64,000 nucleotides of DNA from Pseudomonas vancouverensis (GTDB taxonomy: Bacteria; Pseudomonadota; Gammaproteobacteria; Pseudomonadales; Pseudomonadaceae). The stretch lies in contig NZ_RRZK01000005.1 in the NCBI RefSeq assembly GCF_004348895.1, positions 1 to 64,000 on the forward strand, given 5' to 3'. Shown here piece by piece: positions 50,146-57,796 of this stretch (the first letter of the stretch is position 1; each line of letters opens with the position of its first letter). Made by a program: the position numbers and the translations under genes. The notes beneath the pieces were generated by a model, which saw nothing but the letters and a program-made list of their open reading frames with translations, did not search any database and was not told where the DNA came from.

Positions 50146-50502
50146 ATGGCGATGCACACGGACTTGCAAATCTACAAGGCTTCGCTTGGCCTGCTTCAGA
50201 TGGCCACGAACCTCACCCGCAACATACCCCGAGATCTGAAGCAGTCTCTCGGGAAGCGCGTGATCGATGAGTGCATCGACGTGCTGATGTTGATTGCCCG
50301 GGCCAATTCGACCCCGGACAAGCGCCCACACCTGACCTTGTTGGTTGAAAAGGTCCAGGTGATCGAGTTCTTGATGCGGCTATTCAAAGAAAGTCGATTC
50401 ATCAGCGTCCCGCAGCATGCCAATGCAATAGAGGTCACAACCTCGATTGGCAAACAGGCGAATGCCTGGAAACGCTCCACCCCAACCGCGCCCGCCACCT
50501 GA
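50146..50502 (+). CDS. avd: DGR accessory variability protein Avd
   Basis: 118 aa from ATG 50146 (GGAG upstream). Four-helix-bundle pattern: DLQIYKASLGLLQMATNLTR, KQSLGKRVIDECIDVLMLIA, HLTLLVEKVQVIEFLMRLFK, then a last helix. Size and place between target and template are as in known DGRs. Binds the reverse transcriptase and template RNA. Confidence 0.85.
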   Translation: MAMHTDLQIYKASLGLLQMATNLTRNIPRDLKQSLGKRVIDECIDVLMLIARANSTPDKRPHLTLLVEKVQVIEFLMRLFKESRFISVPQHANAIEVTTSIGKQANAWKRSTPTAPAT

Positions 50503-50673
50503 GAGTCACGGCTTTCAGGTCTGTGCGAATTGAATCTGGTCGTGCCGCTGACCTCTGGGTCACCGCCATGCGCATCAGGGATACCGACGGTCTAAAGCGT
50601 CCGCGCAGGTCCCGCGCAGTTTCCTCGCCGATCGGCTTTGCCTTCGGTGTGGCGACGTAGATAGCACGATAGG

Positions 50674-50778
50674 TCGCAGCGCTCCGCCAACAACGCATTC
50701 AACATGAACTTCGATGATGGCAATCAGAACAACAACGACAAGAACAACGAGCTCCGCGTCCGCCCCGTCCGCAGATTC
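50674..50778 (+). repeat. DGR template repeat TR
   Basis: 105 bp rich in AAC codons (nine AAC plus AAT, GAT, GAC in the variable part; 29 A from the first AAC to GAG). It is the invariant template copied, with mutation at A, into VR1 and VR2. The 171 nt before it (50503-50673) hold no gene I can support and probably belong to the template RNA. The TR 3' part overlaps the RT start. Confidence 0.95.
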
Positions 50779-51874
50779 GACTGTTGGCCCCTACCCATTC
50801 AGCGAGCTTGTTCAGGCCTACTACGACTGCCGCCGCACGAAGCGCAATAGCGCCAGCGCATTGGCCTTCGAGATGGATCTGGAAAAGAACCTGATCGGAC
50901 TTCACAGCGACCTGATCGCCGGCACCTACCGGCTAGGCCGCTCCATCTGCTTCGTGGTCACCAGACCGAAAGCCCGCGAGGTTTGGGCGGCAGCGTTCCG
51001 GGATCGCGTCGTCCACCACCTGCTGTACAACCGTGTGGCACCGCGCTTCTACGCCAGCTTCATAGCGGACAGTTGTGCATGCATTCCTGGGCGCGGCACG
51101 CTGTACGCAGCGAAGCGACTTGAGGCGAAGATCCGCAGCGCCAGCCAGAACTGGTCGAAGCCGATCTTCTACCTGAAGTGCGACCTGGCCAACTTCTTCG
51201 TCGCCATCGACAAAGAAGTCCTGCGCCAGCAGCTGGCCGCCAAGATCACCGAGCCATGGTGGCTGGCACTCGCTGAACAAATCCTGATGCACGACCCTCG
51301 CGAAGACTACGAAGTACGCAGTCCGGCCCACCTGTTCAACCGGGTACCGCAGCACAAGCGACTCACCGCGCAGCCTGCCCGACTCGGCCTGCCGATCGGC
51401 AATCTTTCGTCGCAGTTCTTCGCCAACGTCTACCTCGACGCGCTGGACCAGTTCGCCAAGCACCAGCTCGGCGCCAAGCATTACGTCCGCTACGTCGATG
51501 ACTTCGTGTTCCTGCATGAATCGCCGCAGCAGCTCAACCAGTGGCTGGCCCAGGTCGAAGCCTTCCTTCCCAGCCTGGGCGCCAAGCTGAACCCGACGAA
51601 GACCATCCTGCAACCGGTGGATCGAGGCGTCGATTTCGTGGGCCACGTCATCAAGCCATGGCGCCGAACAACCCGCAAGCGATCACTGGCCCAGGCACTG
51701 AAGCGAACAGCCTCAGCGCCCGCCGAGGACCTTCGCGAAACCGCCAACAGCTACTTCGGCCTGCTCAGTCAGGCCAGCCACAGCCAGAAGCACCGCGCAG
51801 CCCTGGCAAATGTCGTGCTGAAGCGCGGCAACACGGTAAACGCGGCGCTGACCAAGACTTACGCGAAGAAATAA
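50714..51874 (+). CDS. DGR reverse transcriptase
   Basis: 386 aa. RT motifs: CDLANFFVAID (motif A), LGLPIGNLSSQFFANVYLDA (DGR-type GxxxSQ motif), YVRYVDDFVFL (catalytic YVDD). A TGA at 50705 closes the frame upstream and no ATG/GTG/TTG precedes the conserved N-terminal region, so translation starts inside TR (ATG 50714 or 50717). Copies TR RNA error-prone at A. Confidence 0.93.
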   Translation: MMAIRTTTTRTTSSASAPSADSTVGPYPFSELVQAYYDCRRTKRNSASALAFEMDLEKNLIGLHSDLIAGTYRLGRSICFVVTRPKAREVWAAAFRDRVVHHLLYNRVAPRFYASFIADSCACIPGRGTLYAAKRLEAKIRSASQNWSKPIFYLKCDLANFFVAIDKEVLRQQLAAKITEPWWLALAEQILMHDPREDYEVRSPAHLFNRVPQHKRLTAQPARLGLPIGNLSSQFFANVYLDALDQFAKHQLGAKHYVRYVDDFVFLHESPQQLNQWLAQVEAFLPSLGAKLNPTKTILQPVDRGVDFVGHVIKPWRRTTRKRSLAQALKRTASAPAEDLRETANSYFGLLSQASHSQKHRAALANVVLKRGNTVNAALTKTYAKK

Positions 51875-51882
51875 CCCGTCCC

Positions 51883-51917
51883 CTTCAACGAATCACGCCA
51901 GCCGGCGAGGATCCCCT
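51883..51917 (+). promoter_or_regulatory. Leader module CTTCAACGAATCACGCCA + CCGGCGAGGATCCCCT
   Basis: Continuous here. In prophage A the two halves lie at 5852-5869 and 6449-6464, separated by a moron, before a methyltransferase gene. Confidence 0.55.
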
Positions 51918-52205
51918 ATGTCCGAAGAACAATCTCCGGCCTCCCGCGATGAGCGCCTGGTCACCCTTCCTATGTGGATCATCGAGGCTGTGCGTGCAGA
52001 AGTTCGCCTTGAGTCTCACGTCTGGTCGGACATGGCGCGGCACGTTGAGGCGTCGCTGGCTCAGGGCGAACAGGTGCTGCCCTGCGACGTGAAGCTTCCC
52101 CCGGCCACGGTGTTCTGCAAAGGCACCAAGGTCAGCACGCTGATGCTCGGCATTCAGCAGCGGCTGAAATTCCCCGCTCACGCTCGCGAATTCGAAAAAA
52201 CCTGA
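51918..52205 (+). CDS. Hypothetical protein, 95 aa
   Basis: MSEEQSPASRDERLVTLPMW, then HVEASLAQGEQVLPCDVKLP. Soluble, no family. Between the DGR and the dcm-type gene. Confidence 0.6.
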   Translation: MSEEQSPASRDERLVTLPMWIIEAVRAEVRLESHVWSDMARHVEASLAQGEQVLPCDVKLPPATVFCKGTKVSTLMLGIQQRLKFPAHAREFEKT

Positions 52206-52227
52206 ACCACTCCGCCGAGGAAGCCTT

Positions 52228-53856
52228 ATGGAAATCACTTACGGCTCGGTCTGCTCCGGCATCGAGGCGGCAACGCTTGCATGGAAGCCACTCGGCATGC
52301 GAGCCGCCTGGTTCGCCGAGATTGAGGCTTTCCCCAGCGCGGTGCTGGCCCACCATTACCCGAACACGCCGAACCTCGGCGACATGACGAAGCTCGGGGC
52401 CCTGGTCCTGGCCGGCAAGATCGCCGCACCCGACGTACTGGTCGGCGGCACCCCATGCCAAGCGTTCAGCGTCGCCGGCATGCGCCAGGGTCTGCTCGAC
52501 CCGCGCGGCGCCCTCACCATCAAATACGTGGAGCTTGCAGATGCAACTGACTATGTTCGCGCCGGCCAGCGAAAGCCCGCCTGCGTTGTCGTCTGGGAAA
52601 ACGTCCCAGGTGTCCTCAGTGACAAAGGGAACGCCTTCGGATGCTTTCTTGGCGCGCTTGCTGGGGAAGACTGCGAACTGCAGCCTTCAGGGAAAAAATG
52701 GCCGAACGCTGGTTGTGTGTATGGACCCAAAAGAACAATCGCGTGGCGGGTCCTGGACGCCCAATATTTCGGACTGGCCCAACGACGCCGCCGTGTGTTC
52801 GTTGTCGCAAGTGCTCGAGACGGATTCGATCCCACCGAGGTACTTTTTGAGCGAGAAGGCCTGCGCCGGGATACTGCGCCGCGCCGAGGCCAGGGGCAAG
52901 ACGTTACCGGAACAGCTCCTTTCGGCCCTGCGCTCCAGTGCGGATGCGGAGAAGTTTTCGCCGAAGAACTCGGACCGTACGGCTGCGTAAATTGCGAAGG
53001 GGACGAAGGCCCGGCGGTCTCGATGTTCGGCGGGATACCGGCGTTCGGCGGGCACAGCCTGGTCGGCTCGATCGAGCAGGCGGCCACCCTGACGGCCAAA
53101 GACACCCGCATGGACATGGAAAGCGAGACGTTCTTCGTCGCACCGACGCTTGCCGAGGGCGCTCGCAAGTCTGGCGGATACAGCTACGACGATGTGCCCT
53201 GCGTTGCCGCGACACTTGATGCGAGCTACGGCCGGCTTCAAGGCTGCTCAGGCCAGGATGCGAACCACGGTCACAGCCACCTCGTAGTGCACGGAACACA
53301 AGACCCTTGCATCAGCATTGAACAAGCCCACACCCTGGGCCGAAACAACGGGCAGGAGAATGCGGTACTGGCGTTTACCCAGAACAGCCGCAGCGAGGTT
53401 CGCTACATCGGTACTGACGGGCAAGTAGTCGGAACTCTTGCCGCAGAGGCAGGTGCTCAACAGCAAAATTATATTCACTGCCGCGACGTGGCTCAGACCA
53501 TTACCAGCAATTATGGAAAGCAGTTGGACAACACGAACTCGGCGTTGGGGCCAAACATCGTTGCTGAGCTTTCGCCTACGTTGCGCTCCGGAAACATGCG
53601 CAACAACAGTAATCCGGTTACCGAGGCCGATATGTTGGTTGGTGGCCCAGCAGTTCGCCGCCTCACCCCCCGCGAGTGCGAGCGTCTCCAGGGTCAGCCC
53701 GACGACTACACGCTGATCCCTTGGCGCGGCAAGCCCGCTGCGGAATGCCCAGACGGGCCGCGCTACAAGGCGATCGGCAACAGCAAGGCCGTCACCGTCG
53801 TTCGCTGGATCGGCCAGCGGATCCTCAAGCAGATCACAGCCAGCCCATACGGATGA
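52228..53856 (+). CDS. C5 cytosine DNA methyltransferase (prophage B)
   Basis: 542 aa. Motif I YGSVCSGIEAATLAWKPLG, motif IV GGTPCQAFS with catalytic Cys, ENV, DAQYFGLAQRRRRVFVV, a long variable target-recognition part (~res. 205-480), RYKAIGNS near the end. Larger than the prophage A enzyme and not its close relative. Orphan; likely protects phage DNA. Confidence 0.9.
   Translation: MEITYGSVCSGIEAATLAWKPLGMRAAWFAEIEAFPSAVLAHHYPNTPNLGDMTKLGALVLAGKIAAPDVLVGGTPCQAFSVAGMRQGLLDPRGALTIKYVELADATDYVRAGQRKPACVVVWENVPGVLSDKGNAFGCFLGALAGEDCELQPSGKKWPNAGCVYGPKRTIAWRVLDAQYFGLAQRRRRVFVVASARDGFDPTEVLFEREGLRRDTAPRRGQGQDVTGTAPFGPALQCGCGEVFAEELGPYGCVNCEGDEGPAVSMFGGIPAFGGHSLVGSIEQAATLTAKDTRMDMESETFFVAPTLAEGARKSGGYSYDDVPCVAATLDASYGRLQGCSGQDANHGHSHLVVHGTQDPCISIEQAHTLGRNNGQENAVLAFTQNSRSEVRYIGTDGQVVGTLAAEAGAQQQNYIHCRDVAQTITSNYGKQLDNTNSALGPNIVAELSPTLRSGNMRNNSNPVTEADMLVGGPAVRRLTPRECERLQGQPDDYTLIPWRGKPAAECPDGPRYKAIGNSKAVTVVRWIGQRILKQITASPYG
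52535..52990 (+). CDS. Overprinted 151-aa ORF within the methyltransferase gene
   Basis: Open for 151 codons in another frame, starting MQMQLTMFAPASESPPALSS. Its middle and end (SDWPNDAAVCSLSQVLETDS, PPRYFLSEKACAGILRRAEA) match a sequence I know from annotated phage hypothetical proteins. Both frames carry recognisable sequence, so either this is dual coding or a conserved shadow. Confidence 0.45.
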   Translation: MQMQLTMFAPASESPPALSSGKTSQVSSVTKGTPSDAFLARLLGKTANCSLQGKNGRTLVVCMDPKEQSRGGSWTPNISDWPNDAAVCSLSQVLETDSIPPRYFLSEKACAGILRRAEARGKTLPEQLLSALRSSADAEKFSPKNSDRTAA

Positions 53857-53908
53857 TCGAGTCGATCAGTCCGACAACGGCAGTGATCAGGTTTATCCAT
53901 TTGTTCAT
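53834..53908 (-). CDS. 24-aa hydrophobic peptide, type I toxin candidate
   Basis: MNKWINLITAVVGLIDSI followed by six residues; amphipathic/hydrophobic helix. SD GAGGG 8 nt before the ATG. CAATTGGC/GCCAATTG (53966-53973 and 53921-53928) pair just upstream of the SD on the transcript. Antisense to the end of the methyltransferase gene. Not matched to a named toxin. Confidence 0.4.
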   Translation of the reverse strand: MNKWINLITAVVGLIDSIIRMGWL

Positions 53909-54020
53909 TTTTTGAACCCTCAATTGGCTCTAAGAGGACAAGGACAATTCCTGTCCATGTAGAAGGCCAATTGATTCCAGCACCCTCCACCGCCCGGGCA
54001 TGACCCGGCATAGGACTCGC

Positions 54021-54505
54021 ATGTTCAAAAATCAAGACTACCTCGTAGAGTTGCTGAGCTACGACCCTGGCAGCGGGCTGTTCACGTGGCGCGTTGACCA
54101 AGGCAGTGCGAGGGCTGGATCGGTCGCGGCAACCAAGCCACCAATGGCTACTTGGTCGTGATGGTCGACAAGAAGTACCAGAGCCTGCACCGCATGGCCT
54201 TTGCCTTCATGGGTCAGGAGGTGCCGGACTGCGTCGACCATATCAATGGTGACCGCACAGACAACCGCTGGTTGAATCTACGGGCGGCGACTGCGATCGA
54301 CAACGCCAGAAACCAGCGGCTCCACCGAACAAACTCAACCGGATTGCCGGGCGTCATGTGGGATCAGCGCTCATGGTGGCGAGCATACGGCTATCTCGGC
54401 GGCCGCTATTTGGCACTCGGTCGATACCAATCGCTGCTCGATGCGGCGGCAGCTCGTAAATCATTCGAAAGCCAGAACGGCTACCACTCCAACCACGGGA
54501 AATAG
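54021..54505 (+). pseudogene. HNH endonuclease (AP2-type), frameshifted
   Basis: Reading frame 1 from ATG 54021 gives LLSYDPGSGLFTWRVDQGSA and stops at 54166; the rest, VMVDKKYQSLHRMAFAFMGQ, VDHINGDRTDNRWLNLRAAT and GVMWDQRSWWRAYGYLGG, is in another frame. One missing base near 54127-54150 (probably a G in GCGGCAACC) would join them. HNH core (DHINGDRTDNR..N) is intact, so decay or a sequence error is recent. Confidence 0.75.
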
Positions 54506-54555
54506 CCCCGTGCCCACAGAAAACCGACATGGCCCGCTGAGTTATCCGCTTGAAT

Positions 54556-54729
54556 TCATTTAGGGTCGTCGCAGCGCCGAGCTTCTCGAATGAAAAACGC
54601 ACCCACAATCACGGGCAGCAGACCAAGCAAAACAATGTCCCAAGCCTTATGTTCGACCGCATTCCAGATAACTACAAACTGCAACACTCCGCACCAAATG
54701 AAGTATTTCGTCATGTCTGAGTAAGCCAT
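54556..54729 (-). CDS. 57-aa membrane protein (moron)
   Basis: ATG 54729 with strong SD GGAGGGGG. Two membrane helices (YFIWCGVLQFVVIWNAV; WDIVLLGLLPVIVGAFFI). Opposite strand; in the place held by membrane protein 3 in prophage A. Confidence 0.6.
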   Translation of the reverse strand: MAYSDMTKYFIWCGVLQFVVIWNAVEHKAWDIVLLGLLPVIVGAFFIREARRCDDPK

Positions 54730-54787
54730 CGCTGCCCCCTCCTTCGATTTACAAAACAATTTAGCTGAGTATTGGCGAGGTATCCCC

Positions 54788-55381
54788 ATGCCCACAGAAA
54801 ACAAGCCGTCCGAGCTTCATACCGAAGTGAAGCGTTACCGATTCAAAGGCGCTGCCGGAGAATACGTTTATGCCGGTGACTTCGACCGGGTCACCGCCGA
54901 GCGTGAAGCCCTGCAGCTGCGCCTGAACGCAGCGGATCAGCGGATTGATGAGCTGACCAAGCCCCAGGGCGAGCAGGTGGCATATATGCCGGTTGAGCGC
55001 TGCTACGACGTCCGCGCGAAGATGATCATTGCGTTCAACGAAGCCAGGAAGAGCGGCGGTGATTTGGATGACGCGCTCGATGCCGCATACAAGTCAGCCT
55101 TGCGCTTCTCACAAAACCCGCTGGCGGCCGAGCAGCACGATCGTTCTCCAGAGGACTATGCAATTGAGCATGCCGAGTACATGGCCAAGTCAGCGGATGA
55201 CGTGCTGGCGAAGTTCCAGGTGTATGGACTGGCTCTGCTCGCCGTAGATGAGGGCGTCGACGATGGCGAGGATGAGCTGCTGGAGAATATAGGGTCCGCC
55301 CGCGGCGACCTGCAGGAGTCACTGGTGGATCTGCGCAGCATGGTCTACGAGTTTCGAAAGCGTGCCGCCAAATCCCGATAG
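54788..55381 (+). CDS. MPTENKP-type phage protein, long form
   Basis: 197 aa. Shares MPTENKP and LQLRLNAADQRIDELT with the prophage A protein at 8084; between and after, the sequences differ. C-terminal acidic helical part (GVDDGEDELLENIGSARGDL). Function unknown. Confidence 0.68.
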   Translation: MPTENKPSELHTEVKRYRFKGAAGEYVYAGDFDRVTAEREALQLRLNAADQRIDELTKPQGEQVAYMPVERCYDVRAKMIIAFNEARKSGGDLDDALDAAYKSALRFSQNPLAAEQHDRSPEDYAIEHAEYMAKSADDVLAKFQVYGLALLAVDEGVDDGEDELLENIGSARGDLQESLVDLRSMVYEFRKRAAKSR

Positions 55382-55450
55382 GAGTACATCTGTACTCCAC
55401 CCGCAAATCTACTCCCTCCCCCTTCAAAGTCAGCCGCTATAGCGGCAAGG
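55379..55450 (+). repeat. Conserved intergenic element, prophage B copy
   Basis: Near-identical to 8752-8824: palindrome GGAGTA-CATCTG-TACTCC, then CTACTCCCTCCCCCTTCAAA. Here it is the leader of the next gene. Confidence 0.65.
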
Positions 55451-55458
55451 ACGAAGTC

Positions 55459-55905
55459 ATGCCTGAAGAAAATAAACCGGCTTGGCCAGAGCACTACCGC
55501 TATATCGACACCATCGGGCCAGAAGGTCTTGAGGTGCACTGCATCACCTACCAGGTGATCGGTGAAACAGCGCAGTGCTACTACATCGGCGACAAGCACA
55601 CCTGCGATCTGGTCAACGGCCCGCAATACAGCTGGACCGCAGACGCAGTGAAGAAGCACCGAAAACGCGTCCTGAAGGAAGGCGGCACCTGGGGCCGTCG
55701 CTTCGCCTACACGGATAAGGCCTTGGCGCTTCGCTCGTACAAAGCGCGCAAGTCATGGCAGCTGCGCCATGCGCAATTGTCGATGGAGCGAGCCCTGGCG
55801 GCCATTGGGTATTTCGGCAACCTCGAAGTTGAAAGCACGATCCCGGCCGGGGCCGTGACAATTCCGAGCGAATACATTCAGGGCCTGGGCTGGGGGGATT
55901 ACTGA
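55459..55905 (+). CDS. Hypothetical phage protein, 148 aa
   Basis: MPEENKPAWPEHYRYIDTIG; another member starting MPxENKP, but the remainder is different (GETAQCYYIGDKHTCDLVNG). Stop overlaps a 26-codon ORF. Confidence 0.65.
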   Translation: MPEENKPAWPEHYRYIDTIGPEGLEVHCITYQVIGETAQCYYIGDKHTCDLVNGPQYSWTADAVKKHRKRVLKEGGTWGRRFAYTDKALALRSYKARKSWQLRHAQLSMERALAAIGYFGNLEVESTIPAGAVTIPSEYIQGLGWGDY

Positions 55906-55985
55906 TGCTCCTGACCTGCATGGCCGTCTGCGCCCTCTTCTTCTGGCTTCCATTGGCCCTGACCATAAAGGCGGTGATCGGATGA
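55905..55985 (+). CDS. 26-aa membrane microprotein
   Basis: TGATG overlap with the gene before and ATGA overlap with the methyltransferase after. One helix (CMAVCALFFWLPLALTI). Role unknown. Confidence 0.55.
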   Translation: MLLTCMAVCALFFWLPLALTIKAVIG

Positions 55986-57076
55986 GCGACTACACCATCA
56001 TGGTCGGCGATTGCTTGGAGCTCCTACGGCGAATGCCGGACAGCAGCGTCGACAGCGTCGTGACTGACCCACCGTACGGCATCTCCTTCATGGGAAAGAA
56101 ATGGGACTACGACGTGCCGGCAACTGAAGTGTGGGCAGAGTGCTTGCGCGTGCTGAAGCCCGGCGGGCACTTGCTCGCCTTCGCCGGTACTCGCACCCAG
56201 CATCGCATGGCTGTCCGCATCGAGGACGCCGGGTTCGAGATCCGCGACATGATCGCCTGGGTGTACGGCTCCGGATTCCCGAAGTCGCACAACCTCGACG
56301 GGGAGCACGACGGTTGGGGCACGGCACTGAAGCCAGCGCTGGAGCCAATCACTGTGGCACGCAAACCGTTCTCTGGAACGGTGGTCGCAAATGTCCAGGT
56401 CCACGGTACAGGAGCATTGAACATTGACGGGTGCCGCGTGCGCGCCGCAGACGCAATGACCTTGGCAAAGAACTGGAACAGACTGACCACCGTTGATATG
56501 CGTGGCGGGAACTATGTCGGGGGCAAGTCGGGAAAAATACCCCGTACGGCCGAAGCTTCGGATCTCGGCCGGTGGCCGGCAAACTTGATTCACGACGGAA
56601 GCGCTGAGGTCATCGCCGCGTTTCCGGATGCGCCCGGACAACTCGCCGCCACCAGCACCAGCGACACCCAGCGCGCCGGACAGAACGTTTACGGCAACAT
56701 GAAGCGCGGACGAGGCACCGAGGCCAGTGCCAACAACGAAAATGCAGGAGTTGTCGGCTTTCAAATGAAGCCCGGCGCACGACGGCTCGACAGCGGAAGC
56801 GCCGCCCGATTCTTCTACTGCGCCAAAACCAGCCGCAAAGACCGAAACGAGGGCCTGCTCAGCTCGGACGCTCCCGCTGTCGCCAAGGATGCAACCATGC
56901 GCGACTGCGAAACAGCCGAGTGGAGTGCTCGAAACGGTAACAGTCATCCCACGGTCAAGCCCACCGATCTGATGGCCTACCTGCTGCGCTTGGTGACACC
57001 GGCCGGCGGCGTCGTTCTAGATCCATTCATGGGCAGCGGAAGCACCGGCAAAGCCGCAATGCGCGAAGGTTTCTAG
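55982..57076 (+). CDS. N4/N6 DNA methyltransferase, C-terminally truncated by an amber codon
   Basis: 364 aa to TAG 57074. Beta-class order: motif IV TDPPYGI (~res. 28), then motif X and, near the end, motif I LDPFMGSGSTGKAAMREGF. Translation beyond the TAG continues FTGCEIDEQYAAIARARI to a natural stop at 57202, which is motif II and the end of the family fold. So a CAG-to-TAG type change removes ~42 residues. Activity is doubtful without suppression. Confidence 0.85.
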   Translation: MSDYTIMVGDCLELLRRMPDSSVDSVVTDPPYGISFMGKKWDYDVPATEVWAECLRVLKPGGHLLAFAGTRTQHRMAVRIEDAGFEIRDMIAWVYGSGFPKSHNLDGEHDGWGTALKPALEPITVARKPFSGTVVANVQVHGTGALNIDGCRVRAADAMTLAKNWNRLTTVDMRGGNYVGGKSGKIPRTAEASDLGRWPANLIHDGSAEVIAAFPDAPGQLAATSTSDTQRAGQNVYGNMKRGRGTEASANNENAGVVGFQMKPGARRLDSGSAARFFYCAKTSRKDRNEGLLSSDAPAVAKDATMRDCETAEWSARNGNSHPTVKPTDLMAYLLRLVTPAGGVVLDPFMGSGSTGKAAMREGF

Positions 57077-57202
57077 TTCACCGGCTGCGAGATCGACGAG
57101 CAGTACGCGGCGATCGCCCGGGCGCGTATCGATCACGAAATCACCCGACAGCAAGAGCTGCAAGCCGAATCTGATCAGCTCGATCTATTCGGCACCGCCT
57201 AA
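57077..57202 (+). pseudogene. Disconnected 3' end of the N4/N6 methyltransferase
   Basis: In frame after TAG: FTGCEIDEQYAAIARARIDH, then QQELQAESDQLDLFGTA and TAA. Includes the acidic residue of motif II that binds SAM ribose. Confidence 0.8.
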
Positions 57203-57220
57203 CCCCTCTTCCACCTACCA

Positions 57221-57252
57221 GCCTGCCGGTGAACGGCGGGCGAGGAATCCAC
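57221..57252 (+). promoter_or_regulatory. Leader module GCCTGCCGG-GGCGGGCGAGGA (prophage B)
   Basis: Same module as 9504-9534, here ahead of GTG 57253. Confidence 0.55.
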
Positions 57253-57546
57253 GTGTCTGATCTGAAAGTAATGGCGGCCGAAGCCGCGCTCAAGAATATG
57301 GTGCAGAGCTCGCATTTCAGTATCTGCACGCTCGACACCATCATAAAAATGATGGATGTCAAACCAGACAGGGAGGCTTACAGCATCCTGCACACCCTGC
57401 ACTGCGTCGACTACAACCAGATGCGACCCGAGCTTCTCCAGGCTCTACCGGATCTGATCGCTACCGTCTTGCGATCGCCTTCGTTCGAGGCCAGCCGAAT
57501 CAACATCGTTGCCGACGGCACGGGCCTTCGCCTCATCAAACATTAA
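57253..57546 (+). CDS. Hypothetical phage protein, 97 aa
   Basis: GTG 57253, SD GCGAGGAATCCAC. LKVMAAEAALKNMVQSSHFS and LHTLHCVDYNQMRPELLQAL; helical. No family recognised. Confidence 0.62.
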   Translation: MSDLKVMAAEAALKNMVQSSHFSICTLDTIIKMMDVKPDREAYSILHTLHCVDYNQMRPELLQALPDLIATVLRSPSFEASRINIVADGTGLRLIKH

Positions 57547-57557
57547 AAACCACCTTC

Positions 57558-57586
57558 TGCCGCCATGCGCGGCGTGGAGCATCATC
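57558..57586 (+). promoter_or_regulatory. Leader module CCGCCATGCGCGGCGTGGAGC
   Basis: Small GC hairpin joined to the SD GGAG. Close match to the leader of the prophage A excisionase at 10160-10188. Confidence 0.5.
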
Positions 57587-57796
57587 ATGCAGTACGACAT
57601 CCACGAGCGTCGTGAGGATGGCGGTGTCGGCCGCCTGCTCGACGTCATCGACCGGCAACCCGAACATCACAGCAACGGACAGTTCGTCGAGTTTGACGGC
57701 GACCTGTTCCCGGTCCTGACTGGCCTTCGCGACTTCATCATCGTCCCGGCCACGCGCTGGGCCGAGGCTTCGGCTGGCACCTGGAGGAAGGCATGA
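57587..57796 (+). CDS. Hypothetical phage protein, 69 aa
   Basis: MQYDIHERREDGGVGRLLDV, then FVEFDGDLFPVLTGLRDFII. No family recognised. ATGA overlap with the next gene. Confidence 0.62.
   Translation: MQYDIHERREDGGVGRLLDVIDRQPEHHSNGQFVEFDGDLFPVLTGLRDFIIVPATRWAEASAGTWRKA

Noticed and set aside
50435..50698. 87-codon minus-strand ORF between avd and TR
   Set aside because: Runs antisense into the template; more likely the interval is non-coding template RNA flank.
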